DNA of 64,000 bases from Podospora comata (lineage: Eukaryota; Ascomycota; Sordariomycetes; Sordariales; Podosporaceae). The position numbers and the translations under genes are program-made. The DNA is taken from contig CP071496.1 in NCBI GenBank assembly GCA_017354895.1, positions 3,224,001-3,288,000 of the forward strand, written 5' to 3'. Below are positions 1-9,978 of the stretch, one piece after another (the stretch's first letter is position 1; each line of letters opens with the position of its first letter). The notes under the pieces are model-generated. The model saw only the letters and a program-made list of their open reading frames with translations. It was not told the origin of the DNA and ran no database searches.

Positions 1-953
1 TGCAGAGACCTTGAATCAGTCCTTCAAGCACGTCTGCCCACCTGGCAGTCCCGAGATCACAGTGGATAAGGATGTGCCAGTATATTATCACCCCCTCTTG
101 CCAGGTGTGTCGACAGTTCTGACATGTGCTGATGATACCTGACTAACCACCATCCGCAGGTCTTCTCATTCTGCCCTCTCTCGTCCCCCCAGAAGTCCAA
201 AAGATCCTCCTGCGGAAAATGGTACATCGAGACCTCAGCCACCCTACCCATCAGACCAACCTCCATCTTCATTATGAGCTTCCATACCCCGATCAAGGGT
301 CAGAAGGCCCCGAGCACAAACATGCCTCGTTCTTTACTCTGCCCCAAGACTCTCCCACTACCTTTACGCCAAAAGATCCCTCAGTACACAAGCCCCTGAC
401 CATCAAACAAGTCCTCCAGCGAAGACTGTCTTGGGTGACCCTCGGCGGGCAGTATGATTGGACCAACAGAATCTACCCCGGCGAGCTGCCTCCTCAGTTC
501 CCACCTGATATTGCCGGATTTCTGGAGACACTGTTTCCGGAGACTCTTGCCCAGGCAGCCATTGTCAACTTTTACACACCAGGAGACACAATGATGATGC
601 ACAGGGATGTATCAGAGGAGACTGACAAAGGGTTGATCTCTCTCAGCTTTGGGTGTGACTCCCTCTTCATGATCGCGCCCAACGATGTCGGGAAGATGAG
701 CGACGAGGAGAAAAAGGCCGCAGGCTTTGGAGATGGACAAAAAGAGTATCTGCTGCTGAGACTGAGATCGGGAGATGCCATCTACATGACCAAGGACTCG
801 AGGTTTGCGTGGCATGGTGTACCCAAGGTTCTGAAGGGGACATGCCCGGACTATTTGGAGGACTGGCCGGCAGAAGATGGAAAGTACGAAGAGTGGAGGG
901 GGTGGATGAAGAACAAGCGGATTAACCTCAATGTGAGGCAGATGCGGGATTAA
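1..953 (+). CDS. AlkB-like Fe(II)/2-oxoglutarate dioxygenase (ALKBH1-type), 5' end missing
   Basis: The gene enters from the left edge. Exon 1..104 is open in one frame, an intron runs 105-159 (GTGTGT donor, CGCAG acceptor), and the last exon is 160-953, ending in TAA. The iron-binding signature is visible as MMMHRDVSEE (His-x-Asp), with the distal His in FAWHGVP. The C-terminal RINLNVR fits the R-x5-R element that binds 2-oxoglutarate. The segment KGLISLSFGCDSLF is typical of the ALKBH1/Abh1 branch. Family members oxidatively demethylate nucleic acids (DNA, tRNA or mRNA); the substrate here cannot be told. The first part of the protein lies outside the window. An in-frame ATG at 219 exists, but the upstream exon continues the conserved fold (VQKILLRK), so 219 is not the start. 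Confidence 0.88.
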
Positions 954-1707
954 CTGCTGAGCTCATCAACAGGACATTTGGTTATACAATTTGAGGTGTT
1001 TGCCAACAGAACCCGCTTAATTGATGACTACTCCTCGGCTTGATAACAAGATCACTTGAGTGTCTGAGTTGCTCCGATACCTTTGACTCCATCGAAACCA
1101 GCTGCACAATAGGTATTCGGGGAAATTGATGCACCGCGTTCGGCCACTTTTCCTGTGGCGCTGGTGTAGGACCGACCAACGCACGACGTTGACCACCAAC
1201 ACACACTTACCACCAGACCTTGGACGTACCTGCTTTGGCCAACGTTGCAGCCGGCCATCACATGACAATGTCGAGGACAGTGGAGATGTCTCGGGTTTGC
1301 CTCTGGGTCTGAGACAGATAGAAAAGGTTAATTGTCCCGAGTGGTACCAACGTTGCGGTTTGCGGATCCTGCCTTCGGAGCGCGCCACGAGGCGAGAGGT
1401 GTGATGGAATGTGAAGGCGCGCCGTTGGGTCGGAGGTTGGAAGCCGTGATATAAGGTTTCGGACTCACTTCTGTTGACATTTTCCAGCCGATGGACCCTT
1501 CATCTCATACCGCACGGCAAGTCCATCCCCATTCCTCCGTCTTGTGGCAATCTCAGGAACACGCAAGTCATACGCCGCATTGCGAACGCAAAAGCCAGCA
1601 CAACGGCGGAGACCTCAAACTTAAATCTCACCGCCGGCAACCGGCTCCCGGACATCTCTCACTTTGATCCTCTTGCAACTCAACTGTCACCTTAACCCAC
1701 CGCAACA
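954..1707. other. Intergenic, no gene seen
   Basis: The stretch between the AlkB gene and the next start codon holds only short open frames on both strands with poor codon use. I see no RNA gene or repeat. It should contain the AlkB 3' end and the promoter of the following gene. Confidence 0.5.
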
Positions 1708-2364
1708 ATGTGCCAACTCCAACACTACAAGCAAATCCGCTGCGGCCGCCCCCTCCCCGGGCTCCCCACCCCACCTCTCTCCAAATACCGCCGCACCAGC
1801 GCCGAGTTTCCTCTCTCACAACCTCCCCTTACTGACAACTCAGAGCCCCCCAAGATCTGCCTCGCAACCCTCACCCCCCCACCAACCCTCATCAAGTGCG
1901 ACTGGGCCAACCTCCAGACAACGCCCCACTTCAACATCTGCTGGGAGCCCACCCCCGTCCCCGGCGGCGCAATCGAGGCACCTGATGAGATCAAGGAGCA
2001 CGCTAGGGACAAGTGCCGGAGCTGTCACTACACTGCTGTGCCTACCAGGTTGAGCTTGGATGAGATGAAACGGGGGCTATCGTGTAAGATTCCCAAGAGG
2101 GATGAGTTGAAAAGGTCAAAGAGTGGGATGGGGAGGTTGATGGAGCGGGTGAGGAGTCATAGTTATCATCATCATGGGAAAGAGAAGGAGAAGGAGAAGG
2201 AGAAGGAGAAGGAGAAGGAGAAGGAGAAGGAGAAGGAGAAGGAGAAGGAGAAGGAGAAGGAGAAGGAGGGGGAGAAGGGGAAGGAGAATGATAAAGGGAA
2301 GGCGAACGGGGGGGGAGATGGGGAGTTGGAGGGGTTTTTGGAGGTTAATGCTGGGAGGTGGTGA
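1708..2364 (+). CDS. Small Cys-rich fungal protein with a Lys-Glu repeat tail
   Basis: 218 residues, no intron needed. The N-terminus MCQLQHYKQIRCG resembles fungal proteins that open with M-C-x-L-x-x-Y...C-G and carry further Cys pairs. Here the later Cys-containing pieces are KICLATL, IKCDWANL, FNICWEP and CRSCHY, which suggests metal binding (inference). Residues from about 158 on are a run of alternating Lys and Glu encoded by a perfect hexanucleotide repeat, followed by a Gly/Lys-rich end. No signal peptide or membrane segment is visible. The function is unknown. The gene lies 1 kb upstream of another small Cys-rich gene on the same strand, possibly a distant relative. Coding is supported by C-rich third positions in the first two thirds. 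Confidence 0.6.
   Translation: MCQLQHYKQIRCGRPLPGLPTPPLSKYRRTSAEFPLSQPPLTDNSEPPKICLATLTPPPTLIKCDWANLQTTPHFNICWEPTPVPGGAIEAPDEIKEHARDKCRSCHYTAVPTRLSLDEMKRGLSCKIPKRDELKRSKSGMGRLMERVRSHSYHHHGKEKEKEKEKEKEKEKEKEKEKEKEKEKEKEGEKGKENDKGKANGGGDGELEGFLEVNAGRW
2182..2265 (+). repeat. In-frame hexanucleotide microsatellite (GAGAAG)14
   Basis: Fourteen uninterrupted GAGAAG units inside the preceding reading frame encode alternating Glu and Lys. Because the unit is six bases, gain or loss of units keeps the frame, so the tail length can vary between strains. Confidence 0.95.
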
Positions 2365-3394
2365 GGGAGGTGGTGACGGAACGAGCTGGAGGATCGTGGG
2401 GTTGTAATGGTAATGTACAATTATGTGTATAAAGGTGACAGTACGCTAAATAGAAGGCCAGTTCGATGGTTATCAGGGCCTGTCTTTCACATACGAGTAT
2501 TTTCGGCGTCAGCTTAGGTCATCCAACCGTCAGCCCCCATGAATTTCAAGAGTCTCTCCAGGCCATTTCATCGCTTAAATGGGCCTTAAAGAACCAAACC
2601 TTGCAGATTTTATTTTATCCATATCCACCTCTAAGAGAGCATCAGCCTGATGGAATCACGGATACATGGAAACCAGCTCCGCAAGTACAGCACATTTGTT
2701 TTTATGTATGTTGGGTGGGGTACCGCAATCCGACAACAGTTCGACAGGACAGACCTGGTTGAGGAAGATGGAATGTCAACTGGGGAGCTCACGCTCTTGC
2801 TCTCCAACGACCCACTTGCAAATAGTGGTGAATGGCAACCTCGACCAAAAAGACGAGTCCAGATGCTATCACGGCCAAAAGTCACAAAACCGCAAACGAA
2901 ATCTCAACCAAAAAGTTCAAAACACCAAAATTCGAGATCACGACCGAGTTTCAAGGTTCGACATTTTAAGCTTTGCAACACCCCCAAGCCCCGATCTCTC
3001 AAGGTTCAACACAGAGAATCATACTTTCAGCCACAGTTATCCTCATATGTCAAGAGAGCACATCATATTTTCTCTGACCAAATTCACTTGCACCAAATTC
3101 TTCACGAACTCGCTACCTTACTTGAAAGGAATCACAGGTTAAAAGGTTCACCATTATTATACTCCTTTTCCAATCCAACACTCGCATCATCCGCTAACGC
3201 ACCGCCTGACCCAGCTTGCTCACCACCTCCCCGCGCGAACCTCCACCACCTCACGATAACACCTGCCCGCGCGCGGCTATAACTAAATCCCATCTGCCCC
3301 CTCGCGTGAACTACCTTTTGCTTTCAGGCACTACCAACTCGCGTTCACAAGCGCAAACAAAAAAGGGGAAAAAAGAAAAAAAAGGAAAAAAGAA
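2365..3394. other. Intergenic, no convincing gene
   Basis: Several overlapping short open frames occur (for example 2650-3282) but have no family resemblance and weak codon bias. The last 60 bases before the next ATG are A-rich, as in a transcript leader. Confidence 0.45.
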
Positions 3395-3766
3395 ATGCCC
3401 TGCACCCGCCTCTTCCACCTCCCCTACCTCTGCCCAGCCTGCAACAAAAAACCAGGTCCAGATCCCGACCCGGACTACAACTGGGACACCGAGTCACCTT
3501 TCCAGCCTTATGTGGGATGTTGCCGGAGAATCATGACTGGGGATTGCGCGTGTGTATTTGATAAATGGGGGCCGGTGATGGTTACGAGTGTGGAGGTTGA
3601 GGAAAGAGATATGAGGGTTTGTGGGGAGTGTGAGGAGACGGGAAGGAAGAGGACGGAGGTTCTGAGGGGGAGTGATTGTCAGTTGGGGAAGGGGAGGGGG
3701 GCGTTGGCGGGGAGGGATCCTGTGGGTGGGAGGGCGTTTTGGGATGTGGTTGCTGATTACAGATGA
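3395..3766 (+). CDS. Small Cys-rich hypothetical protein
   Basis: 123 residues. The start is the ATG following an A-rich leader. Cysteines occur in pairs: LCPACNK near the N-terminus, GCCRR and DCACVF in the middle, VCGECEE further on. This spacing suggests one or two zinc-binding knuckles (inference). There is no signal peptide or membrane segment. The C-terminal third is Gly/Arg-rich and the DNA becomes G-rich. It may be a distant relative of the 1708-2364 gene, which has the same orientation, small size and paired cysteines, but I cannot align them confidently. Function unknown. Confidence 0.55.
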   Translation: MPCTRLFHLPYLCPACNKKPGPDPDPDYNWDTESPFQPYVGCCRRIMTGDCACVFDKWGPVMVTSVEVEERDMRVCGECEETGRKRTEVLRGSDCQLGKGRGALAGRDPVGGRAFWDVVADYR

Positions 3767-5088
3767 GGAGAGGACCGGGGAGCGGAAGGGATGGGGGGAA
3801 TGGTAGGGGGGAAGGGAGAGGCGACGGGGTTGTCTAAGCAGGGCTGAGGAGGCGGTTGCGAGGAGGGAGGGGTAGGGGGTTGGTGGGTGTTAGACATTGT
3901 GATGGCCACCTACCTAGAGAGTTGATTAAGAGCGGTTTGAGGGTAAGGATGATGGCTTGGGTGCAGTCGATATGCCAGGTCATTTATTCACACACTAACG
4001 TCGGTTGAACTATTGTATCCAGGGTTCGTCGCTATCGGTTTTGAACTGGAATTTCGATATTAAATGCTAGGTTCCATACACCTCGAACTCTGGAAAAGTC
4101 CAGCTATCCTTTGCCTGTCGTGCCTATCCTTCTCCATGATTCTCCGCTTTTTTGGTGGTACTGGGAAATAACCCCCTTACGACATTGGTGTTAGCCGTCC
4201 GAAGTAGGGGTCGCGGGCGGAGTCTCCGGTTCAGGAAGGGACGTGGGAGGACGGCTGCCAGTCATGCTGGTAGTGGTGACCAAGTTGGTTTGATAAACGG
4301 CGCACAAAAGCTTTCATCGTCTGAGCAGAGCTATACATAATACCTGGGTCAGCTGTGTTTGACTTCATGACGACTTATGAAATCACACACTCTTTGCTGT
4401 TTATGAATCGGCAGTTGAAGCTGTATCCGTTGCTGATGATGGGTAAAGGAAGGTGTCTCTCTTTGCAAGGTAGCGGTGCTCTTATACATGGATGGGACAT
4501 CGTCGAGGCAGAGAATCCGAACCTGATATTGGCAGCCTCGTCAGTCGCACAAGGCGGACAAAAAGTATCCTATCATGGCGTTGGTCAGGAGGGTTATAAG
4601 GTGATGTTTCATAAGGGGAGATGGAAATAGAGGAAGGCCAGAAGGGTAGGTGGGTGAGAGAACGGCGTTGTTTGGTAGGGTTGACGTGGTCGAGGCTCTG
4701 AGTCTGTAGCAGTTGATCCTCATCTGAAAAGACTGACCACCTCACTCAAGCCACGGCAGTGACAATCCTCCACGTCAGTTGCACACTGAGCGTTTGCTCA
4801 AGGCAAGCCAGTAGATACATGGGGCCCGGGTTTCAGCTCTGGTTCTCAGAGAAAACCTCATGCTCTCATCCATCTTCAAGCATTCTTCCACACCTACACT
4901 ACGATATTTTGTTGGCTAAAGATGTGCAGTTGGTATAAGCACAAGTCAAGAAACTGGGAAAGCAAAGCATAACCCAAATCACAACACCTGCCACTGGCAG
5001 AACCCACATTCGTGCCCCACCATGTCCACTCATCTCTTAAGCCCATTGACGCCACATTGGAAATAACCTCACATCACATGAGAAAACA
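3767..5088. other. Long intergenic stretch before tRNA-Thr
   Basis: It begins with a G-rich 130-base run after the preceding stop codon and then becomes mixed composition. Open frames at 4152-4340 and 4355-4630 lack protein-like features. I see no repeat or RNA gene until the tRNA at 5089. Confidence 0.45.
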
Positions 5089-5180
5089 GCCTGCTTGGCG
5101 CAGTGGTAACGCGTTCCACTTGTATGGCTCTTGCAGCCTCAGTCAATGGAAAGATCATTGGTTCGATTCCAGTAGTAGGC
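5089..5180 (+). tRNA. tRNA-Thr(UGU) with an intron
   Basis: The acceptor strand GCCTGCT (5089-5095) pairs with AGTAGGC (5174-5180) with one G-U. The T arm ATTGG-TTCGATT-CCAGT is perfect apart from a wobble. The D arm is GGCG...CGC. The anticodon stem TTCCA...TGGAA encloses the loop CTTGTA, giving anticodon TGT (Thr). About 20-21 bases of extra sequence follow the base after the anticodon, the canonical position of nuclear tRNA introns, so splicing is needed. An A discriminator follows directly downstream. Confidence 0.9.
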
Positions 5181-5365
5181 ATTGAAGTGTTCTATCTTTT
5201 GGGCCATCATTGCTTTTTTACTTTGTACAAGTACTTTTTGGATTCGGTTCCTCTTTTGTCATTAATGATCTTCTACATCGCTCTTTCCATACTCCAGATC
5301 ACGGACTGAACCCCGCCTTCGATTACGCATGATTACTTACCTACCTCCAAGCTCCTGAAGCCAAG

Positions 5366-5994
5366 CTACTTTGAATGCAATTTCTGTGCAGCTCCAACCG
5401 TCGTCTTGTTCGTCTTGCCAGCCTGGCGCAGGAAATACAGACTCAACGTAGTCATGACCACCATCAACGCCCAACGCTCGCCCAGCTCCCCTGTGCGACC
5501 AGCCCGTTTCAACTCCAACGCGAATGGATGTTTCCAGTTCAGCACGTTGCCAAAGACCACCTCGGCAACAGTCTGAACTTTACTCTCAACCGCGGGGATT
5601 CTTCTCCTGATATAGCGGGGGAAGCTTTACCGCCGTCTTTGGCCTGAAAAGCTGGACGAGAAGCGGCAGCGGAAACTCATCCCCCGTGGCAGCGAGTATG
5701 GGGCTCTTGAGGCTGGTTCCGTTGCGGAGGTAGTAACCGGGTCCGAAGTGAAGGGGGCCGCGGGGAGTGAAGCCGAAGTGTGCCTCGGCGAGGTAGAGAA
5801 AGCCGTCTTCGGTGGCACCGCATAGCTTGAATGTCTTTAGCGCGTTGAAATACTCCTGAGAAATTGCTGTGGAGGTTCATTATGGATGGAAAGGGGCGGT
5901 ATCCGATGAAGGCGGCACTGGTAGGGAGAAACGTTGATGGCTGGTCGGAGTCAGCGCTCTCAGATGAGCGTTTTCCATTATCTGCCCTGGCCAT
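5366..5994 (-). pseudogene. Decayed member of a fungal protein family (frameshifted, internally shortened)
   Basis: On the minus strand about 90 codons ending in TGA at 5586-5588 read DGFLYLAEAHFGFTPRGPLH and, a little later, GYYLRNGT and PILAATGDE. These segments I recall from a common, uncharacterised fungal family. A downstream frame (5560-5366) supplies what looks like the family C-terminus, GELGERWALMVVMTTL and a Gly-Lys-Thr-rich end. The two blocks lie in different frames, and the region usually between them is missing. The N-terminal frame beginning at 5994 is offset again. No intron with acceptable signals restores continuity. I therefore read it as a relic. A badly spliced real gene is the alternative. 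Confidence 0.5.
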
Positions 5995-7175
5995 GATGCT
6001 TGTGGCCGCCGAAGTGACCGCGTAACAAGAAATACCAGATGATTAGGTGTTTTGTCGAGTGACCAGAATGTTAGGACACACGGTCTCGGGAAGAGAAACT
6101 TGAAGTGAGCGATATAGAAGAGAAACAGCTTACGACGCCACAGCGAGAAGAATTGTTAGGGATGCCATTGAGCAAAAGAAGCTGCCTAGACAACGGGGGA
6201 AAGGTTGACCGAAGTGAGATAAGCTAGCTTACCTAGGTAGGTAGATATGTATTGTGCCCCTGCCTGGAATGGCCTGACCTAGGATTTAGACGAGTCATTT
6301 GCTGCAGCTGGGAAGCCAACTGCATTATAAAGTAACCATTGGGTGTTCCAACCAGGTCTGAAGAATGCGGTGAAACGGCGGGAAAGGAACGGCCTTACCC
6401 GGACATACGCACTGTGTCGGAGGCATATTGTTATGGTATAGTGTAAATTGACAAAGTGCTGCACAGGAATAAGACCACTACGGCCCTGCAGGCCCAGAAT
6501 ACAACCACCAGGGAGCAACCAGAATGGTAGCCCCACATCTCCTCAGGCACAGTATATACTGTGACACATATTGCATATCAACTGGGCGATGTGACTTATG
6601 TCCAGGTAACTACCTGCCTATATTCACTCTGGGCTGGATGGAAAAAAGGTTTAGGAAAGGTCCTGTCGCCTTGTACGACTGACGGAGCCAGGTTAGGTTT
6701 CCCGAGCCCAGTAGGTAGGTACCTATCCAGCCGGTACCTAGCTCTTCGATCGAGTTTTTGCTACGGTGCCGGACCATTGTCACGGTGCGCGCGAAATCCC
6801 AGAGCTTGCGAAATGCTACCTTGGTGACTAAGGTGGGCATATTGATCGGTAGGCCATCATGTCGACTTGACTTCAACGCTGACTGAAGTAACTAACCGAA
6901 GCAGAGAGGGGTGTTTAATACCAATTCATGGGTGATTTGAACTTGGCATGTAACTGGATATTGTCGTCTGGACAGAAGAGAGATACCCAAAAGAGCTTAC
7001 TAGTGAGATATCACGAAGAACACATAATCCATCTGCGCCACTCACAAAAGCTTTGCCCCGGACAACCCCAACGCCACATACACCACCCACCAGCTGCCAA
7101 CCCAAGCCACTCAACCTTACACTCAGCCCAGCCCAAACCCAGTATACGATTCCAAGTCCCAAGTTAGCATCCGTG
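5995..7175. other. Intergenic, no gene seen
   Basis: There are short frames only. Several CCTAGGTA/GTAGGTA-type clusters occur (near 6230 and 6715), a common low-complexity feature of such spacers. Nothing else is supported. Confidence 0.45.
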
Positions 7176-7246
7176 GGCGCGGTAGTACAGCGGTTAGTGC
7201 ATTCCCGAGTTCGAGCGAAGACCCAGGTTGACTCCTGGCCCGGCCA
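7176..7246 (+). pseudogene. Degenerate tRNA-like sequence
   Basis: The D arm GTAC-AGCGGTTA-GTGC is intact, with T8-A9 before it. The 3' part GACCCAGGTTGACTCC looks like a T arm that has lost one base of the usual GTTC motif. The acceptor strands GGCGCGG and CCCGGCC have two mismatches, and the anticodon stem (TTCCC against GCGAA) has another. A T-rich run lies downstream, as after a Pol III gene. Size is 71 nt. It is probably a tRNA pseudogene; amino-acid identity is not assignable. It lies just outside the arsenite methyltransferase 3' end. Confidence 0.45.
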
Positions 7247-7309
7247 CATAACGTCTGCTTGTTTTTCCAGCGTTGCTTTTTTGTATTTTTCTTTTGCCCT
7301 AACACCACC

Positions 7310-8319
7310 TTAGTCTTTGACAGCGAAGATCTTATAAGATCCTGTAAATCATGTCAGCTACCGTGCTCTAGTCTCCTCTATACGCAAGAATGCTAACTTA
7401 CCAACGAACTCTTTGAGATCTGTCCTCCCCACATCACTGCTATCGGTAGTGGCAGAAGAAAAAGATGGCGTCGCTTTCTTGGCCTCATCCCCACCATCGC
7501 AAGCAGAAACAGTGGCAACAGGTCCACAACAATCCCCAGACTTTTTGGCCCCATCCTCGTTGGTGTCCAAATAGACATTCAGATCGGCCTGTGTATCCGT
7601 GATGACCGAGTCTTTGAACCCCGCCTCCCTGAACCACTTCTGATAGTCGGCAACCTCGGCGGCACCGGCAATACATCCAACGTACATGGCAACATCCTTT
7701 CTCAGCTGATCTGGCAGGGGCTTCTTGGCAAGAATGTCCGACACGGCAACCCTTCCACCGGGCTTCAGAAGACGGTACATCTCCTTGAAGACAAGATTCT
7801 TCTCTTCGTACGGGACCAGGTTGATCACGCAGTTTGAGATGATGAGGTCGGCAGTAACGTCTGGGAGAGGGACAGAGATGATATTGCCTTTGATGAAGGT
7901 GACGTTGGAAACCGAGCTGCCGCGGGAGGCCTTGATCTTTTCGGCGCGGGCGAGCATTTCCTAGCAACCTTGTCAGCGGTGTGTTGAGAAAACACGGAAG
8001 TTGCCGGATAAGAACGGACATCATTGATGTCTACGCCAATGGCTCTTCCACTGGAACCAATCTTTGTCGAGGCGAGGAAGATGTCGAAGCCCGCACCGCT
8101 GCCTAGGTCAATGACCGTCTCGCCCTCTTTGAGGCTGGTAATGGCAAGTGGATTGCCGCAACTGAGACCCAGGTTGGCGTCTTCGGGGATGTTGGATAAC
8201 TCGTCCTCGCTGTATCCGAATGACTTGGCCACACTCTCTGCGTACTTTGGGGCCGCCGTTCGAGAGGCACTGCTGTAGTGCTCCCGGACTTGGGCGTAGA
8301 TCTGCTCGGTTGAATCCAT
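7310..8319 (-). CDS. arsM: Arsenite S-adenosylmethyltransferase (ArsM/AS3MT family)
   Basis: Three exons: 8319-8020, 7960-7402 and a 32-nt terminal exon 7341-7310. Introns are 59 bp (7961-8019) and 60 bp (7342-7401), both closing the frame exactly. The product is 296 residues. The SAM-binding motif is VIDLGSGAGFD (about 70-80), with GVDIND as the acidic motif II. Cysteines known to bind arsenic in this family are visible as LSCGNP (C54), YVGCIAG (C196) and DCCGP (C244/C245); no earlier Cys corresponds to the first one of the algal enzyme. LLKPGGRVAVSD is the usual post-motif. The C-terminus GSYKIFAVKD is typical of the family. It methylates As(III) to mono- and dimethyl forms in the cytosol. 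It is transcribed away from a bZIP gene that starts 412 bp upstream, so the two may share a promoter. Confidence 0.93.
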
Positions 8320-8731
8320 GCTTGGCAGGTCGTGTAGGACAATCCGACAATATAGAGGCCGCTGTGAAGGCCAGACTACCTGGTGGTTCTGAGAAGTTGT
8401 TGTGCGAAACCTAAAGCTAGGATCAAAACCGGAGTCCTAGAAAAGGGTATTTATCTTTGTTGATCCCCACTCTTTACTAAGACTGACTCTCGTGAGGTGC
8501 ATTTGATGTGCTGCGTGTTGTCGAGGTTTGAGTGGTATGTCATTGAAAGTGGACCAGATCTGGTTAGCGCGAGGTCCACTAGATGACGCGCCAGCCCAAT
8601 GTGGAAAAGATTTGGTTTGTCACCAGAATCTTGCCCAGTGCTCTCCCGTCACCAATTCCCTTCATCTGCCTCGTCTAGATCTGTACCAACCTGGCTTCGC
8701 TCCCGATATTTGACCCTGATTGCCTGCAAAC
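8320..8731. promoter_or_regulatory. Divergent promoter between arsM and a bZIP gene
   Basis: This 412-bp spacer separates two start codons pointing outward. On the arsM side a TATA-like GATAAATA is readable on the minus strand near 8450-8457. A Yap-type response element lies at 8474-8480. The head-to-head layout resembles the yeast ARR1/ARR2 arrangement, where a Yap-family regulator neighbours its arsenic genes. Co-regulation is inference. Confidence 0.45.
8474..8480 (+). promoter_or_regulatory. TTACTAA, Yap-type bZIP response element
   Basis: An exact match to the yeast Yap1 recognition sequence TTACTAA, 155 bp upstream of arsM and 252 bp upstream of the bZIP start. A 7-mer match in about 400 bp can arise by chance (roughly 5 percent), so occupancy is unproven. 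Confidence 0.3.
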
Positions 8732-9352
8732 ATGCCATGCCAGCCTACATTTCAAAGCAGTATCACCAAATTTTCAGCCAAACCTCCAGGCCACGACGCG
8801 GCGCGCCAGCGAGAGAACCAGCGGCGTCATCGTGCCAGAGTCAAAGGGCGTATATGTGATTTGGAGGCCACATTGGCCAGTACCCAAAGCAAACTAGACG
8901 ATGCGCTGAAGCAGATCGAGGAGCTCCATGCCGAAATCTCCCGACTACGTGCTCTCCAGCCTCCCACCCTCCAAGCCAACGAAACGTCAAGCTTGATCAC
9001 CTGTCACGCTGGCGTCGATTCATCCGACATCCAAGAGAGCCTTAATGATATCGACGATGTCCCAGAGCCGATGCCGGACAGTCCTATGCCGGCGTCACCC
9101 CAATCTACCGCTGCCATTGAAGACTCGAATAACGATGGCCCTCTTCTTCCCCCAACACATCCTGATGAATCAACCATTACCTGTCGTGACGCCTATGCTA
9201 TAATAACGGACCGGAACACATCAGACTTAGACTCGGAGACGATGAACCAATGGCTTAAACCCGGATTTCGGCGAGCTGCAGTCCCTGGATCTGGCTGTCG
9301 GATCGAAACACATGTCTTGTTTGCCTTTATTGACCACATCACATCAACCTGA
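8732..9352 (+). CDS. bZIP transcription factor, probably paired with arsM
   Basis: 206 residues, single exon. The first ATG in frame is 8732 (an upstream TTG at 8720 is not needed). The basic region DAARQRENQRRHRARVKGRI (from about residue 21) has the Asn and Arg spacing of bZIP proteins. The leucine zipper follows as IcdLeatLastqskLddaLkqieeLhaeisrL. The rest is Asp/Pro/Ser-rich with no other domain, and the C-terminus carries two scattered cysteines (TCRDA, GSGCRIE). It is a nuclear DNA-binding dimer by family. Its divergent arrangement with arsM suggests an arsenic- or stress-responsive regulator. No Cys-rich domain of the classical Yap1 kind is seen, so the sensing mode is unknown. Confidence 0.8.
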   Translation: MPCQPTFQSSITKFSAKPPGHDAARQRENQRRHRARVKGRICDLEATLASTQSKLDDALKQIEELHAEISRLRALQPPTLQANETSSLITCHAGVDSSDIQESLNDIDDVPEPMPDSPMPASPQSTAAIEDSNNDGPLLPPTHPDESTITCRDAYAIITDRNTSDLDSETMNQWLKPGFRRAAVPGSGCRIETHVLFAFIDHITST

Positions 9353-9525
9353 GACACGACTACAAAAGAATGGTGTCAGTTCAAATCTCATAATTATGCA
9401 CGACAATCACATGCCAGCCTGCAATTGGCCAACGAGCAGAAGCACCTGGGGTGGGGCTCAACATCAACCTTGAGAATTTACCTCGCGTGATCTTCCCGGT
9501 TGCACCACATACAACAACTACCAGA

Positions 9526-9978
9526 ATGACACACTTCAACCCTCTAGGTCACATCTCTATCGGGGTGCGTGACTATGTTGTCTCCCGGGCCTTTTACACG
9601 GCGGTTCTGGCGCCTCTCGGCCTCCGACTCGTGTACGACAGCGGACCTGTTTCCGACCCATCCACCGGCAAAGTCCGAACACTTGGGTACGGCCCGGACG
9701 AAAAGCATGAGCTTCTCAACATCTTCGAGCACCAGGACGCCGCCACCCCGGGACCGGGGTTCCACATCGCCTTCAATGCGCCGACCAGACAAGCTGTCGT
9801 CGATTTTCATGCGAAAGCAATCGAGTTTGGGGGCACTGACAATGGGACACCTGGAGTGAGGGAGCACTATGGGAGGAATTATTTCGCTGCCTTTGTCGTT
9901 GATCCAGATGGTTGGAGGCTGGAAGCCGTTTGCAAGGTTCCCCTTGAGCAAGAAGAGCCTTCTGAGACAAGACGTTAG
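9526..9978 (+). CDS. Glyoxalase/bleomycin-resistance (VOC) fold protein
   Basis: 150 residues from ATG 9526; earlier non-ATG starts add an unlikely leader. HISIGVRDYVVSRAFYTAVL is the usual beta-alpha opening of the vicinal oxygen chelate fold. GFHIAFNAPTRQAV and NYFAAFVVDPDGWRLEAVC are the second module, with the conserved VxDPDG turn. Metal-ligand candidates are the His of GHISI, His of FHIAF and Glu of RLEAV. Members include glyoxalases, dioxygenases and antibiotic-binding proteins, so the substrate is unknown. It follows the bZIP gene by 173 bp on the same strand and could share its control, but its single Cys rules out an ArsI-type arsenic lyase. Confidence 0.85.
   Translation: MTHFNPLGHISIGVRDYVVSRAFYTAVLAPLGLRLVYDSGPVSDPSTGKVRTLGYGPDEKHELLNIFEHQDAATPGPGFHIAFNAPTRQAVVDFHAKAIEFGGTDNGTPGVREHYGRNYFAAFVVDPDGWRLEAVCKVPLEQEEPSETRR

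Noticed and set aside
9526-9978. VOC protein as an ArsI-type organoarsenical lyase completing an arsenic cluster
   Set aside because: ArsI needs a vicinal cysteine pair to bind trivalent arsenic; this protein has one Cys. Only the generic VOC fold is supported.
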